Assembly: GCF_002953215.1 (NCBI RefSeq)
Contig: NZ_CP026378.1
Coordinates: 726,540 to 790,539, forward strand
DNA: 64,000 bases
From: Mixta calida
GTDB taxonomy: Bacteria; Pseudomonadota; Gammaproteobacteria; Enterobacterales; Enterobacteriaceae
Reading direction: 5' to 3'
Part shown: piece by piece, positions 1 through 10,020 of the stretch
How the letters are laid out: each line of letters opens with the position of its first letter
Numbering within the stretch: position 1 is the stretch's first letter
Notes under the pieces: generated by a model
The model's input: only the letters and a program-made list of their open reading frames with translations
The model's database searches: none
Told to the model about the DNA's origin: nothing
Made by a program: the position numbers and the translations under genes

Positions 1-45
1 GAACCCCACGACCGCCGTGCGGATCTTTCCTTGCAGCAAGGGCAT
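1..45 (-). CDS. Start of a probable Gfo/Idh/MocA-family oxidoreductase (partial)
   Basis: Only the first 15 codons are inside the window ([15 protein letters not shown]). The ATG at 45-43 overlaps the TGA of the ABC ATPase gene (TGATG), the usual sign of translational coupling. A short polar start followed by a beta-strand ending in VVGF is how the NAD(P)-binding Rossmann fold of Gfo/Idh/MocA oxidoreductases begins. The family call is an inference from 15 residues and needs the sequence to the left. If right, a sugar, inositol or amino-acid-derivative dehydrogenase would share the operon with the transporter. Confidence 0.45.
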   Translation of the reverse strand, partial: MPLLQGKIRTAVVGF

Positions 46-818
46 CAGAGCACCTCCGATAAGAAGCGGCGCAGGCGCGCCGAGCGGGGACGTTCAAAGA
101 TCGCTTCCGGCGTGCCGCTCTCGACGATCTCGCCTTCGTCCATAAATACCACCTGGTCGGCCACCTTGCGCGCGAAGCCCATCTCATGCGTGACCACCAC
201 CATCGTCATGCCGCGCTGACAGAGATCGGCCATCAGATTCAGGACCCCTTTCACCAGTTCCGGGTCGAGCGCCGAGGTCGCCTCGTCGAACAGCATTACC
301 TCCGGGTCCATCGCCAGCGCTCTGGCGATCGCCACGCGCTGCTGCTGACCGCCAGAGAGATCGCGCGGCCGATGATCGGCGCGCTGCGTCAGCCCCACCT
401 CGTCCAGCCGCAGCCGGGCGATCTCCAGCGCCTGCTGCTTCGGCAGCTTTTTAATTTTCCACGGCGCCAGCGCCACGTTTTGCAGCGCGGTGTGGTCGGG
501 AAACAGATTAAAGTGCTGAAACACCATGCCGATGCGCAGGCGCAGCGCGTCCGGCTTCTCTTTCAGTACCGAGCGGCCCGCCAGCAGCACATCGCCGGTT
601 TTCGGCTCGTGTAGCCGGTTGATGCCGCGCAGCAGCGTCGATTTGCCCGACCCGGACGGGCCGATAATGCAGGTGGTGCTGCCCGCCGGAATATGCAGCG
701 AGACGTTGCGCAGCACCTCGACGTCGCCATAGGCCAGCGTCAGGTTGCGCAGCTCCAGCGTGGCGCCGTGAAAGGCGGGCTCCTGCGTGGTATCCACAGC
801 TAAGGCGTTATTCAGCAT
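45..818 (-). CDS. Amino acid ABC transporter ATP-binding protein (GlnQ/HisP type)
   Basis: The 257-residue protein is the ATPase of a polar amino acid importer; it hydrolyses ATP on the cytoplasmic face to drive uptake through the permease encoded just upstream. Walker [10 protein letters not shown] is at residues 53-61, the signature LSGGQ at 154-158, Walker B with catalytic D178-E179 follows, and a switch histidine lies in [10 protein letters not shown]. The 5' end overlaps the permease gene by 11 bp and the stop overlaps the next start, so this is one tightly packed operon. The substrate cannot be read from the sequence; members of this family carry amino acids, opines or related compounds. 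Confidence 0.93.
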   Translation of the reverse strand: MLNNALAVDTTQEPAFHGATLELRNLTLAYGDVEVLRNVSLHIPAGSTTCIIGPSGSGKSTLLRGINRLHEPKTGDVLLAGRSVLKEKPDALRLRIGMVFQHFNLFPDHTALQNVALAPWKIKKLPKQQALEIARLRLDEVGLTQRADHRPRDLSGGQQQRVAIARALAMDPEVMLFDEATSALDPELVKGVLNLMADLCQRGMTMVVVTHEMGFARKVADQVVFMDEGEIVESGTPEAIFERPRSARLRRFLSEVL

Positions 819-1644
819 ACTGTTGCTCCCGATGGGTGGAGAGAGGGGCCGTGCGGCCGGGCTTCAGCGGAGGCGTGCTCTGCTGCACTTCATCCAGCTC
901 TTTCAGGCCGCTCTGCGGCGCGCTGGCGCGGCGGCGGCCGGTGCGGTAACGCTCGTCGATGGTATTAACCAGATGAGTCATCGGTACCGTGATCACCAGA
1001 TAGAACATCCCTGCCAGCATCAACGGCGAGAGGTTGCCGGTCAGCACCGCGGCGTCCTGGCCGACGCGGAACAGTTCGCGCTGGCCCACCATCAGCCCCA
1101 GCAGGTAGACCAGCGAGGAATCTTTGATGATCGAGATAAACTGGTTCACCACCGCTGGCAGCACGCGGCGAATGCCCTGCGGAATGATGATCAGCGCCAT
1201 GGCGCGGCCGTAGCTCATGCCGAGCGCGCGGCAGGCTTCCAGCTGGCCTTTATCGACGCTCTGAATGCCGGAGCGAAATATTTCCCCCATATAGGCGCTG
1301 GCGATCAGGCTGAGGGCGAAGATGCCGAGCGGGTAGGGCGTTGGGCCGAACAGCTGATAGCTAAAGCGCGCCAGGCCCTGGCCGATCAGCAGGATAGTTA
1401 AAATCGACGGCAGGCCGCGAAACAGATCGGTATAGATGCGCGCTGGCAGGCGCAGCCAGCGTGACGGCGAGATCGCCATCAGCGCCAGCAGCAGGCCGAA
1501 GCTGGTGCCCAGCACGGTAGCGGCCAGAGAGATGATCAGGGTATTGATTAAACCGGTCCCCAGCAGCTGGGGAAAAACGGCCATCATCGACGGGAAATCG
1601 AAGAAGGTCCGCGACAGAATCTCGAACAGGTCCATAGTAAGCAC
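808..1644 (-). CDS. Amino acid ABC transporter permease (HisMQ/GlnP family)
   Basis: This 278-residue inner-membrane protein has several hydrophobic helices and the family EAA-type loop ([17 protein letters not shown]), which docks the ATPase. Only one permease gene is present, so it probably works as a homodimer. It lies between the periplasmic binding protein gene and the ATPase gene and overlaps the latter by 11 bp. The C-terminal tail of about 40 residues is polar, charged and longer than usual for the family. The specific substrate is unknown. Confidence 0.92.
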   Translation of the reverse strand: MLTMDLFEILSRTFFDFPSMMAVFPQLLGTGLINTLIISLAATVLGTSFGLLLALMAISPSRWLRLPARIYTDLFRGLPSILTILLIGQGLARFSYQLFGPTPYPLGIFALSLIASAYMGEIFRSGIQSVDKGQLEACRALGMSYGRAMALIIIPQGIRRVLPAVVNQFISIIKDSSLVYLLGLMVGQRELFRVGQDAAVLTGNLSPLMLAGMFYLVITVPMTHLVNTIDERYRTGRRRASAPQSGLKELDEVQQSTPPLKPGRTAPLSTHREQQYAE

Positions 1645-1714
1645 TCGCTTTTTTCAGGGGCGGGACGCAACTATCCCCGCCCGGTGGAACAGGCTGGTTT
1701 CTGAGAAGGCGGTA

Positions 1715-2533
1715 TTACTGCGCGCCGGGCAGGTACTGTTTCGGCATCGGCGAGCCTGGGAACCACTTCTCATAGAGGCGTTTCCAGGTGCCGTCCTGCA
1801 TGGCGTCGGTGATGGCTTTATCCAGTGCCGCTTTCAGCGCGGGCTTCTGTTTCGCAATGGCGAAGCCAGCGGGCGCGTCAAACGACGGAATATCGGCCGC
1901 GTGGACCAGTTTGAAGCGAGCGGCATAGCTTTTGGCCGCCTCGAAATCGAGGAAGACGGCGTCCAGCGTGCCATTATTCAGGGAAGAGATGGCGGCGTTG
2001 TTGTCGGGGAAGCGCACCAGATCGGTCTGCGGGAAGTGTTTCACCGCATAGCTCTCTTGCAATGTGCCTTGCACCACACCCATACGGCGTTTCGCCAGCG
2101 TGCCGACATCCTTGATGCCAGTATCGCTGCGGGTCAGCACCGTCAGGTAGCCCGCCAGATAGCCGGTGGTAAAATCGACGGTTTTGGCGCGCTCCGGCGT
2201 AATGCCGATCGCCGCGACGCCAGCGTCATACTGCCCGTTAGCGACCGCGGGCAGAATGCCGGAAAAATCCTGACCGATAAAATCGACCTGCTTAACGCCA
2301 AGGCGATGGGCGACGTTGGTAAAGAATTCAATATCGAAGCCGGTAAAATTGCCTGAAGCATCGGTAAAGGTGTAGGGTTTTGCATCGCCCAGACTGGCGA
2401 CCCGCATATGACCGGGTTCAATCAGGCCGTAGGGATTGTCGTCCGCGGCGGCGGCGCGGGTAGAGAGAGTCGCGATGGAGGCCGAGGCGATAAGCGCGAC
2501 GGCCATTTTGAACAGGATGTTGTGCGATTTCAT
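1715..2533 (-). CDS. Amino acid ABC transporter periplasmic substrate-binding protein
   Basis: The 272-residue protein begins with a signal peptide ([20 protein letters not shown]) and an Ala-rich cleavage region near ARAAAADDN. The mature part has the SBP_bac_3 pattern: [14 protein letters not shown], the ligand-loop [20 protein letters not shown], and a C-terminal [11 protein letters not shown] segment. It would capture the substrate in the periplasm for the permease and ATPase downstream. It is the first gene of the operon, with two LacI-type palindromes about 65-125 bp upstream, so transcription of the whole transporter is probably repressed by the divergent regulator. Confidence 0.93.
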   Translation of the reverse strand: MKSHNILFKMAVALIASASIATLSTRAAAADDNPYGLIEPGHMRVASLGDAKPYTFTDASGNFTGFDIEFFTNVAHRLGVKQVDFIGQDFSGILPAVANGQYDAGVAAIGITPERAKTVDFTTGYLAGYLTVLTRSDTGIKDVGTLAKRRMGVVQGTLQESYAVKHFPQTDLVRFPDNNAAISSLNNGTLDAVFLDFEAAKSYAARFKLVHAADIPSFDAPAGFAIAKQKPALKAALDKAITDAMQDGTWKRLYEKWFPGSPMPKQYLPGAQ

Positions 2534-2596
2534 AAGTAGTCCGTTTTTGTTGTTAAAACATCAACGACTATTGAAACCGGGGTCGTTTAATTAGTA

Positions 2597-2610
2597 TGAG
2601 ACCGGTCTCA
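2597..2610. promoter_or_regulatory. LacI-family operator, copy 1
   Basis: Perfect 14-bp palindrome TGAGACCGGTCTCA with a central CG, the standard architecture of a LacI-family operator. It lies between the divergent binding-protein gene and the lacI-type gene, closest to the transporter. An identical copy is 46 bp away. Control by the adjacent regulator is inferred. Confidence 0.85.
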
Positions 2611-2642
2611 ATGCAGGTGCTGATTATGGAGAAGAGTCGTTG

Positions 2643-2656
2643 TGAGACCGGTCTCA
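2643..2656. promoter_or_regulatory. LacI-family operator, copy 2
   Basis: Second perfect copy of TGAGACCGGTCTCA, nearer to the regulator gene. Two identical sites 46 bp apart in a divergent intergenic region suggest cooperative repression of the transporter operon together with autorepression. Confidence 0.85.
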
Positions 2657-2734
2657 AATCAGTTACAGTGATATTAAGCACAGCCTTTCTGAGTCGTCAA
2701 TGATCGAACCTTCAACCTGTGATTCGAATTAATT

Positions 2735-3805
2735 ATGACAAGTACAAATATGCGAATGAAAGCCCCGACGACCGCCGACGTGGCGCGCGAGGCGAAGGTT
2801 TCTAAAGCGCAGGCGGCCAGGGCGCTGGGCGGTTACGGCGCCGTTAGCGAGGAGGTCATGACGCGCGTGCAGGCGGCGGCAGAGCGCCTCGGCTATCGCC
2901 CTAACGAGCTGGCGCGCAGCATGAACACCGGGCGTTCCAATACCCTGGGCGTTATCGTCGGCGATATTGAGAACCCCCATTTCGGCCTGGCGCTGCGCGG
3001 CATTTCCGATGTGGCGCGCGAGGCGGGCTACCACGTCATCCTTAGCAACAGCGACGAACAGGTGGCGATTGAGCAGGAAGCGGTGCGCGTCATGCTGGAA
3101 AAGCGGGTCGACGGCATTATCGTCGCGCCTTGTAGCTCCGCCGCCAGCCACAACCCGCATCTGGCGCAGGTGCTGGCGGAGGGCAGGGCGCTGACTTTAT
3201 TCGATCGTGCGGTATATGACATGGATGTGGAGGTGATCGGCGTCGATTTCACCCGTACGGCGCAGCAGGCGACGCAGGAGTTGCTGGAAGCGGGGCACCG
3301 CCGCATCGCTTACGTCACCAGCATGAACTGCGCGGAGCCTTACCGCAGCCCGGAAGACATGGGGCTGACGCCAGTGGCCCAGCGTATCGCCGGTATGGAG
3401 CAGGCGTTTCGCGTGGCGGAGGTGCCCTTCGCGCCGACGCTAATCAAGCCCAACGCGCTGGACGACGCGGCGGTGGCGCGTATCGTTGAAGAGCTGTTCG
3501 CCGATGCCGCGCCGCCGACGGCGGTGATCGCCTCTGACAGTCTGATCGCCCAGTCGCTGATGCGCGAGTTTCATCTGCGCGGCCTGCGCATCCCGCAGGA
3601 TCTGTCGTTTGTGATGTACGATAATTTCCCCTGGACGGAGATCGTCTCGCCGCCGCTGTCGGTGATTGCGCAGCCGGTGTATGAAATGGGCTGCGAGGCG
3701 GCGCGGCGTATTATCGCCCAGATCCGCGGCCAGGATCCCGGCCCGATGCCTGCGTTTGAAACGCGCTACATCCGACGCGGCTCGACCGGCCCGGCGCCGC
3801 GCTGA
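2735..3805 (+). CDS. LacI-family transcriptional regulator
   Basis: A 356-residue repressor with an N-terminal helix-turn-helix (TTADVAREAKVSKAQAARAL), a hinge, and a periplasmic-binding-like effector domain starting near NTLGVIVGDIENPHFG. The recognition helix has QAAR where many family members have TVSR. It is transcribed away from the amino acid ABC operon across an intergenic region with two identical palindromes, so it most likely controls that operon and itself. The ATG at 2735 has no strong ribosome binding site; ATGs at 2750 and 2756 are alternatives. The inducer is unknown, but the context suggests the transported solute or a derivative. Confidence 0.9.
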   Translation: MTSTNMRMKAPTTADVAREAKVSKAQAARALGGYGAVSEEVMTRVQAAAERLGYRPNELARSMNTGRSNTLGVIVGDIENPHFGLALRGISDVAREAGYHVILSNSDEQVAIEQEAVRVMLEKRVDGIIVAPCSSAASHNPHLAQVLAEGRALTLFDRAVYDMDVEVIGVDFTRTAQQATQELLEAGHRRIAYVTSMNCAEPYRSPEDMGLTPVAQRIAGMEQAFRVAEVPFAPTLIKPNALDDAAVARIVEELFADAAPPTAVIASDSLIAQSLMREFHLRGLRIPQDLSFVMYDNFPWTEIVSPPLSVIAQPVYEMGCEAARRIIAQIRGQDPGPMPAFETRYIRRGSTGPAPR

Positions 3806-3870
3806 ACAGGCCGCTCAATCTGCGGCAAACGGTAGAACGTTTTGCGTAAGCGCGGTATGAAGGCCAATAA

Positions 3871-3900
3871 AAAAGGGAGCGGTTGTCCGCTCCCTTTTGT
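3871..3900. terminator. Bidirectional intrinsic terminator
   Basis: A 12-bp stem (AAAAGGGAGCGG paired with CCGCTCCCTTTT) around a TTGT loop sits between the convergent lacI-type gene and opgB. The A tract on one side and T tract on the other allow it to terminate both. Confidence 0.9.
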
Positions 3901-3912
3901 TATTTAACCCGA

Positions 3913-6204
3913 CTAACCGGCTACCGGCACCACTTTGATTTCCACCATGCCGATACCCAGCTTGCGCGGATCCTGACCAATGATATTACCCTCGTTAGAG
4001 AGCTGCGGTTCCGGCGGCATAATCACCAGCTGGCTGCTGCCGTTGGGGTTGGTGAAGTGCAGCGTCACGGTACTCACCTCATGGCCCAGCGTCATGGTCT
4101 GCTGCTGGTCGCCGACGCGCACCGGAATCGGGCGCTGCGCATTGGGGCCAAAAGCTTTGGCGCGGATCACCAGATCGAAACGCGGCGGCAGCGGTTTGAC
4201 GTAATCGATCGTCACTTCCGGCGCGAGGTTAGCGTTGGACCAGCGGCCCCAGGCTTCCGGCCGGGAAATGCCGCTGAACTGCTTCACCGCCAGCGGCGCG
4301 CCCGGCACGTCGAGCTTAAAGCTATCCGCCTCGTAGCGAATATCGTTATCGGCGATCTTCAGCGCGGCCACATTTTGCTGATGGCGCAGCGCATCCAGCT
4401 TCTGCTGGGGGATACGCACTTCGCCCTGCCAGTTCGCGCTGTCGATGCGTTCTACCTGCGGCTGCGCGCCAAGCTGACCCTGCGCCACGCAGAGGTCGGT
4501 TGAGAGCGCCAGCGTCGGCTGCCACAGCCGCGCCATTTTAAAGCAGCGGTCGACCCAGACGAATTTCTCATCGGCGGCGAAATCGGCCAGCTGATAGCGC
4601 AGCGGCGCGGCATATTCCCCTTCCGGCAGCGGCTCGACTTTATCTTTGCTAATTTTGAGCAGCAACGGCAGGCTGAAATGCGCGCCGGAGAAGCTGATGC
4701 TGTTTTTCTCGCGGTCGACGCTAAAACGGTCGATACGTTTCGGGAAGCCCCACAGCTGGATAACGTCCGGTTTCCATGTCAGCACCTTTTTCTTCATATC
4801 GAACTGATCCGACAGCGACCGATCCGAGAGGGAGCTGCGTCCAAGGCCTATCGCCTTGTCGCCGCCGAGCAGATCCAGCACGGTGGCGCCGTTATCCAGC
4901 GAGCTGCGCTTCATCGTCAACAGCTGCGGCTGCGCGCGGTCGCCGCGAATCACCATAAACAGGTTGTCGCGCTGATGGGCATTCAGGTATTTCCATGCGG
5001 TATTGTTCATCGCCAGGTGATCGGACGAGACCACAATCAGGGTGTTTTTCGCCCACGGCGACGCGAGAATGCGTTCTATCAGGCGCGCCACGTGCTGCTG
5101 ACTACAGGCGACGGCGCTGAACGACTGGTTCGGTTTGCCTTCATAGCTGTAGCTTTTACGATCGCAGCTGCGCGAGATAAAGCCGTCCGGGTGATGGGTG
5201 TCGACCGTCAGGGTAAACAGGGCGAAAGGCTGTTTCTGCTGCGACAGCTGCTCGAACTTCTGCCATACCTCATCCATTACCGTATCGTCATAGAAGCCCC
5301 AGTTATTGCGGTAGGCTGGATCGGCGACCTGATCTTTCAACTCCTGCAAGCCGTACAGATGATCGATGCCGTGCGACTTCAAAAAGGTATCTTTGCCAGC
5401 GAAGCGCAGATCGGCACCCTGCATAAAATATGTCTGATAGCCGGAGTTTTTCAGGATGTCGCCCAGGCAGATATTCTGCGGGAAGAAGCTGGAGAGCGAT
5501 GCCGAGGCGTTGCCTTCAAAGGGGGCGAACAGCGGAATGCCGCACTGCGAGGCGACCATCCCGGCGATGGTGTATTCGGTGCCGGGCAGCTGCTCGGTCT
5601 GTGAGAAATCGAGCGCCTGCTGCTGTTTCAGGCGGCTCAGCTCCGGCGCCAGGCCGGGAAATGCCTGTTCGTCGAACCAGGTGCGCTCCAGGCTTTCGCC
5701 ATAGATATAGACCAGGTTCAGCGTCGGTTTGGCGATCTGCTTTTGCGGCACGTGATACCACTGCGCGAAGTCGGAATCGCCGACGCGGCTCTGCGAGCCG
5801 AGCAGATCGACCACCTGCTGAAAGGCGGGCGTGGTTTTAATCGAGCTGATCGCCAGCAGCAGCGCCAACAGGCTGTAGCCGAAATGGTGCGGCCGATCGC
5901 CGCGTCGCCGCAGCAGCCAGGAAAGCAGGCAAAAGACCAGAAACAGCGCCAGCACCAGTCCGATGCCGGGCAGCACATATTTGCTGACGCCTGCGCCTGT
6001 CAGACTGTTGGTCAGGGTATAGAGCACCGCATCGTTAATCCCTTCGCCGGTGAAGTAGTTACTGGCGTACAGGGTGGCGTTAAGAATGATAAACAGGCCA
6101 AGCACCAGCAGCAGCGCCAGATACCAAAAGGTATTGCGTCCGGCTTTACAGGCGTAAATAACAATCGACGCCACAAACAGGATGACTGAAAAGAGTTCAG
6201 ACAA
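3913..6204 (-). CDS. opgB: Phosphoglycerol transferase I (osmoregulated periplasmic glucan modification)
   Basis: OpgB (MdoB) moves phosphoglycerol from phosphatidylglycerol to periplasmic glucans. The protein is 763 residues, as in E. coli, and closely matches it: N-terminal transmembrane helices around the segment [20 protein letters not shown], then an alkaline-phosphatase/sulfatase-type periplasmic domain with [32 protein letters not shown] and [10 protein letters not shown]. It converges on the LacI-type regulator and shares a terminator with it. In E. coli, opgB lies near the fhuF-rsmC-holD region, which follows later in this window. Confidence 0.95.
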   Translation of the reverse strand: MSELFSVILFVASIVIYACKAGRNTFWYLALLLVLGLFIILNATLYASNYFTGEGINDAVLYTLTNSLTGAGVSKYVLPGIGLVLALFLVFCLLSWLLRRRGDRPHHFGYSLLALLLAISSIKTTPAFQQVVDLLGSQSRVGDSDFAQWYHVPQKQIAKPTLNLVYIYGESLERTWFDEQAFPGLAPELSRLKQQQALDFSQTEQLPGTEYTIAGMVASQCGIPLFAPFEGNASASLSSFFPQNICLGDILKNSGYQTYFMQGADLRFAGKDTFLKSHGIDHLYGLQELKDQVADPAYRNNWGFYDDTVMDEVWQKFEQLSQQKQPFALFTLTVDTHHPDGFISRSCDRKSYSYEGKPNQSFSAVACSQQHVARLIERILASPWAKNTLIVVSSDHLAMNNTAWKYLNAHQRDNLFMVIRGDRAQPQLLTMKRSSLDNGATVLDLLGGDKAIGLGRSSLSDRSLSDQFDMKKKVLTWKPDVIQLWGFPKRIDRFSVDREKNSISFSGAHFSLPLLLKISKDKVEPLPEGEYAAPLRYQLADFAADEKFVWVDRCFKMARLWQPTLALSTDLCVAQGQLGAQPQVERIDSANWQGEVRIPQQKLDALRHQQNVAALKIADNDIRYEADSFKLDVPGAPLAVKQFSGISRPEAWGRWSNANLAPEVTIDYVKPLPPRFDLVIRAKAFGPNAQRPIPVRVGDQQQTMTLGHEVSTVTLHFTNPNGSSQLVIMPPEPQLSNEGNIIGQDPRKLGIGMVEIKVVPVAG

Positions 6205-6538
6205 CGAAATTTCCTCATGCGCAAGCGGGCGGCTATCGCGCGCCAGAATCGCTTTTATGACAGGGGAGAGCAGAATTTTTTCAATCTATCCTGACTGTCA
6301 CATCCCTGCAATACGCCATATCACAACTGTGGCGCGCAGCGCGCAAATTCAGACATTGAGCGGGCTGAACGTGCAGCGGCAGCTTTGTGAATATGCGCTG
6401 GCGCTTCGGAGAAAGGGTGCGTCGGACGGCGGGACGTCGCGCACCGGGTCAAAGTTGCGCCAGAAACCGGTAGCGGTAGAGGCATCTGATAAAACGCTGA
6501 GCATCAGCAGTAAAAAATAACGCTAACAGGCTTTACGG
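6205..6538. other. Intergenic region upstream of opgB, nothing recognised
   Basis: These 334 bases separate the opgB start from the end of the glycerol-3-phosphate dehydrogenase gene, both on the minus strand. An open frame crosses the region on the plus strand but has no ribosome binding site and no recognisable protein features. It presumably holds the opgB promoter; no clear terminator, operator or RNA was found. Confidence 0.5.
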
Positions 6539-8305
6539 CTAAACGACCTGCATCTCTTCTGCGGATTGAGAAGAGGAGGCTAAACGAAGCCCGGAGACGC
6601 CGTGCAGACGCGCCAGGCGGGAAAGGGTCCGTTCCAGCTGCTGCTGGCGACAGGCATCGTTCCAGCCCATCTCCTGCGCCATCAGGTGCGCGATTTCCGC
6701 CATCAGCGGCGGCGTCAGCTGGCCGGAGATGCCGAGCGCGGTGCGGCGCAGCAGCAGGTCTTCCAGCATCACCACCTGTTCCTCCTTAATCAGCCAGCGC
6801 AGCTCGGTATCACTGTAGTCGGCGTGATGCTGCAACGGCTGCTCATCGTTCGCGGCGATTTGGCGCAGCAGCGGCTCGGCACGCGTGCCGTAGCGCTCCA
6901 CCAGCCGATCGATGCGGCTCTCCGGTAGCTGATATTTGGCGCTCAGCTCGCGGATCCAGCTAGCGCGGCGTTCCGGGCAGGGAAAATTGCGCCCGCCGCC
7001 GATCGCCATATTTTCGGTAGAACGCAGACGTTTCTCGCCCAGAAGCCGCAGCACCCGATCCGCTGCCTGTTCGCCGAAACGGCGGAAGGTGGTCCATTTG
7101 CCGCCTACCAGGTTCAGCACGGAAAAATCGCGCGTGGCGTCAGGCGGAAAGTAAACCAGCGAATGGTTACGCGTGATGCGGCCGCTCACTTCAGTGTCGC
7201 TGGCGGGCAGCGGACGCACGCCCGCAAAGGTGTAGATCACGTCGTCGTCGGTGACGTCGATATGCGGAAAGATAAAGCGCAGCGACTCAAGAATATAGCG
7301 CTGTTCCTCTGCGGAGCAGGCGATATCGTCCGGGTCGTCGACGCGAATATCGGTCGAACCGACCAGCACCTTGCCGTACCAGGGGAACATAATGCAGACG
7401 CGTCCGTCCTGATTTTCGTAATAGACCATTTCGTCGCGCAGCTCGGCCAGCAGCGCCGGGCTGTCGATGATCAGGTGCGATCCTTTCGTGCCGCCGATAA
7501 GCTTCGGTGGATCCGCCGGCAGCAGGCTGTGGTTGATCTTGTCGATCCAGGCGCCGGTGGCGTTGACGATCACATGCGGCTCAAGGGTGAAAATCGCGTT
7601 GGTGAGATTGTCGCGCAGCGTTACCCGCTCGCCGTCGCTCTCCACCAGGCTGACGTAGTTCAGCGCCAGCGCTGCGGCGTTGCTGTTTTCCGCATCCAGC
7701 ACCAGCTCCACGCCCAGCCGCTCCGGCGCTTTGATCCAGGCGTCATAGTAGGTGGCGCTGTATCTTACCCAGTCGGCGAAGCCGGGCCAGCGAGTACGGG
7801 TTTCCGCCGTGTTGTTGAGCCGATGACGCGGCATATTGCCCTGCTGACGGGTATAAAAATCGTAGAGCGACAGGCCGGTTTTGATCAGCAGCGCGCCGCG
7901 TCGCGTTGGCTGTTCGCCCAGGCGTAAGAAGCGTTTGCTGGCGTTGACCAGGCCGCCGCCCCAGCTATCGATGGGCACCGTGGTGCGCAGGGGAGAGACG
8001 TAATGAGGGGCATTTTTTAGCAGCCGGTCGCGCTCCTGCACCGACTCTTTCACTAAATCGAACTCGCCGGTTTCCAGATAGCGCAGGCCGCCGTGGATCA
8101 TACGCGACAGCGCGCCGCTGGCCGCCTGGCACCAGTCATCTTTTTCCACCAGCACCACCGGCACGCCCTGCAACGCCAGCTCGCGAAAGGTACTGATGCC
8201 ATTGATGCCGCCGCCGACAATCAGCACCGGCGTGCGATTGCGCTGGCGCAGCGCGGCGAGCTTCTCTTCCCGATTGCGCTTCACCACCACTTCCTGTTTC
8301 CGCAT
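6539..8305 (-). CDS. FAD-dependent glycerol-3-phosphate dehydrogenase/oxidase (GlpD/GlpA family)
   Basis: The enzyme would oxidise sn-glycerol 3-phosphate to dihydroxyacetone phosphate. The FAD-binding loop VLIVGGGINGIS lies near residue 28, followed by ASGALSRMIHGGLRYLE, GGTKGSHLIIDSPALL and GGKWTTFRRFGEQAAD, typical of the DAO/GlpD family, and a C-terminal helical domain. At 588 residues it is longer than E. coli GlpD (501) with an extended C-terminus, and no GlpB/GlpC partners are adjacent, so it is probably a paralogue rather than the housekeeping glpD. The ATG is preceded by a good purine-rich site (GGAGGAAAAA). Confidence 0.85.
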   Translation of the reverse strand: MRKQEVVVKRNREEKLAALRQRNRTPVLIVGGGINGISTFRELALQGVPVVLVEKDDWCQAASGALSRMIHGGLRYLETGEFDLVKESVQERDRLLKNAPHYVSPLRTTVPIDSWGGGLVNASKRFLRLGEQPTRRGALLIKTGLSLYDFYTRQQGNMPRHRLNNTAETRTRWPGFADWVRYSATYYDAWIKAPERLGVELVLDAENSNAAALALNYVSLVESDGERVTLRDNLTNAIFTLEPHVIVNATGAWIDKINHSLLPADPPKLIGGTKGSHLIIDSPALLAELRDEMVYYENQDGRVCIMFPWYGKVLVGSTDIRVDDPDDIACSAEEQRYILESLRFIFPHIDVTDDDVIYTFAGVRPLPASDTEVSGRITRNHSLVYFPPDATRDFSVLNLVGGKWTTFRRFGEQAADRVLRLLGEKRLRSTENMAIGGGRNFPCPERRASWIRELSAKYQLPESRIDRLVERYGTRAEPLLRQIAANDEQPLQHHADYSDTELRWLIKEEQVVMLEDLLLRRTALGISGQLTPPLMAEIAHLMAQEMGWNDACRQQQLERTLSRLARLHGVSGLRLASSSQSAEEMQVV

Positions 8306-8461
8306 TTTTTCCTCCTCCGCCAGCCGCAGGATGCGCTGGCTCAGCGTTAACGGCTTGCTCCTGCAATTATTTTCGCCGTGGGAGGAGAGGGCAAAAAATG
8401 GGCCGCATAAAGTCCATATATGTGACCTGGATCGATATTTTTCTGTAAAACCGCGCGGCCG

Positions 8462-8851
8462 TTACAGGTCGCCGGTCAGGTACTGCGCCACGCCGTTGGC
8501 GAAGCTCCAGTCGCCTTTGTCGTTAGAGATAAAGCTGATCATCAGATCGCTGCCGCGCACGCCGCAGCAGCTCTCCAGCTCGCGCGCCAGTTCGGCCATA
8601 AACCGCTGCTTCTGTTCGCTGCTACGTGGGCTGGTATAGACACGTACCATTACCAGGTTATCGCTGCGCGTCAGGCCGAGGCCGGTATCTTCAAACACCA
8701 TCTGATAGCGTTTGTTTTCATGAACAATCTGGTAGCGGTCGCGCTCCGGCACCTTAAACGCCGTTAGCACCGCCCGATGCGCCGCGTCGAGCAAGGTTTT
8801 TAGTTCACGTTCCGAACGGCCTTCAATCAAATCGAATTGCAGCAGCGGCAT
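8462..8851 (-). CDS. Tautomerase-family protein
   Basis: A 129-residue protein starting MPLLQFDLIEGRSERELKTL, with the conserved second-position proline used as catalytic base in the 4-oxalocrotonate tautomerase/MIF superfamily. The pattern of two beta-alpha-beta halves (FEDTGLGLTRSDNLVMVRVY later) fits the longer tautomerase_2-like members. It is divergent from a LysR-type regulator, an arrangement often seen for this family, so the regulator probably controls it. The substrate is unknown. Confidence 0.85.
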   Translation of the reverse strand: MPLLQFDLIEGRSERELKTLLDAAHRAVLTAFKVPERDRYQIVHENKRYQMVFEDTGLGLTRSDNLVMVRVYTSPRSSEQKQRFMAELARELESCCGVRGSDLMISFISNDKGDWSFANGVAQYLTGDL

Positions 8852-8956
8852 GGTTTTCTCCCGTTAAGCCTCTCTTTGGCCTCTATCCTGGCCGCTTCTC
8901 AACGGAAGAAAAAGCGGTATAGTTGAACGCATTGTTTACTATTTTGAACAATTGTA

Positions 8957-9883
8957 ATGAAACTGAAAACGGACGCGCTCTGGCTGCATCTGCACTGGCT
9001 GACGGTGCTGGCGGAACAGGGCAGCTTTACCCGCGCGGCGGAGCGGCTTGAAGTCAGCAAGGCGGCGATGAGCCAGAAGATTAAAGAGCTGGAAACGCTG
9101 GCGGGCGTGCCGCTGGTACTGCGCACCACGCGCAGCGTGCGGCTGACCGAGGCGGGAGAGAAGCTGGTACAGGAGCTGCGCACGCCCTTCGCCGAGATTG
9201 AACAGAGCTTCTACGCCGTGCGCGACAGCAGCGGGCCGCTGCGCGGACGGGTGCGCATCACGGCGCCGGTCGCCTTTGCCCGTCAGCAGTTGCAGCCGCA
9301 TATCCGCGATTTTTTGCGCCTGCATCCGCAGGTGCGCATCCAGCTGGAAGTGACCGACCGGCTGGTTTCGCTCGCCAGCGAAGGGTTCGATCTGGCCATC
9401 CGCCACAGCAACGCGCTGCCGGAAACCCATGTCGCCCAGCTATTGTGCGACACTCAGGCGCTGCTGGTGGCGTCGCCCGCCTGGCTGGCGGCGCACGGTG
9501 AACCGCAGCACCCGCAGGATCTCAGCCGTCACGACTGCCTTTACTACCCGCGCGGCACCGAGCCGCCGCGCTGGCGCTTTAGCGATCCGGCGCAGCCGCA
9601 GCGGGAGATCGTGGTCGAAGTGCGCGGCCCGTTCGCCACTAATAACAGCGAATCGATCCGCGATGCGGCGCTGGACGGGCTGGGGATTGCGATGCTGCCG
9701 GATTTCAGCGCACGTCAGGCGCTGGCGGAAGGAAGGTTGCGTCAGCTGCTGCCGCAGTGGCGTATTATGGGCGCCTTCGCCAGCCATATCTGGATCGTTC
9801 GACCCTGGGCTGCTCGCGTGCCGCGCGCGGTCACGGAGCTTAGCCAGTGGCTGCGCCAGCGCTTTCAGACGCCGGCGCGCTAG
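8957..9883 (+). CDS. LysR-family transcriptional regulator
   Basis: A 308-residue LysR regulator. The winged helix-turn-helix is at about residues 10-65 (AEQGSFTRAAERLEVSKAAM) and the substrate-binding effector domain follows (RVRITAPVAFARQQLQPHIR, DGLGIAMLPDFSA). It is divergent from the tautomerase gene with a 105-bp shared intergenic region, the usual geometry for a LysR protein that activates or represses its neighbour. No ligand can be assigned. Confidence 0.92.
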   Translation: MKLKTDALWLHLHWLTVLAEQGSFTRAAERLEVSKAAMSQKIKELETLAGVPLVLRTTRSVRLTEAGEKLVQELRTPFAEIEQSFYAVRDSSGPLRGRVRITAPVAFARQQLQPHIRDFLRLHPQVRIQLEVTDRLVSLASEGFDLAIRHSNALPETHVAQLLCDTQALLVASPAWLAAHGEPQHPQDLSRHDCLYYPRGTEPPRWRFSDPAQPQREIVVEVRGPFATNNSESIRDAALDGLGIAMLPDFSARQALAEGRLRQLLPQWRIMGAFASHIWIVRPWAARVPRAVTELSQWLRQRFQTPAR

Positions 9884-9930
9884 CGTTGTGCAGCGGGTCG
9901 GAAAACCGGCCCGTGAAAGTGAATTATTGT

Positions 9931-9958
9931 TAAAGTTTTATGATCCGCCTGCCGATTA
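9931..9958 (+). promoter_or_regulatory. Sigma28 (FliA)-type promoter of aer
   Basis: TAAAGTTT at 9931-9938 and GCCGATTA at 9951-9958 match the flagellar sigma28 elements (TAAAGTTT and GCCGATAA) with one mismatch. The spacer is 12 bases, one more than the usual 11. Aer is a flagellar-class gene in E. coli, which supports the reading. Confidence 0.75.
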
Positions 9959-10020
9959 GCCTTCAGTTATTCCCTGCACAAAATAATTAAGATCTTCATA
10001 CTCAGGACAAGGCTCGTCAT

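Noticed and set aside
2571-2590. Third LacI-type operator near TTGAAACCGGGGTCGTTTAA
   Set aside because: It shares part of the half-site but is not a proper palindrome in the same register.
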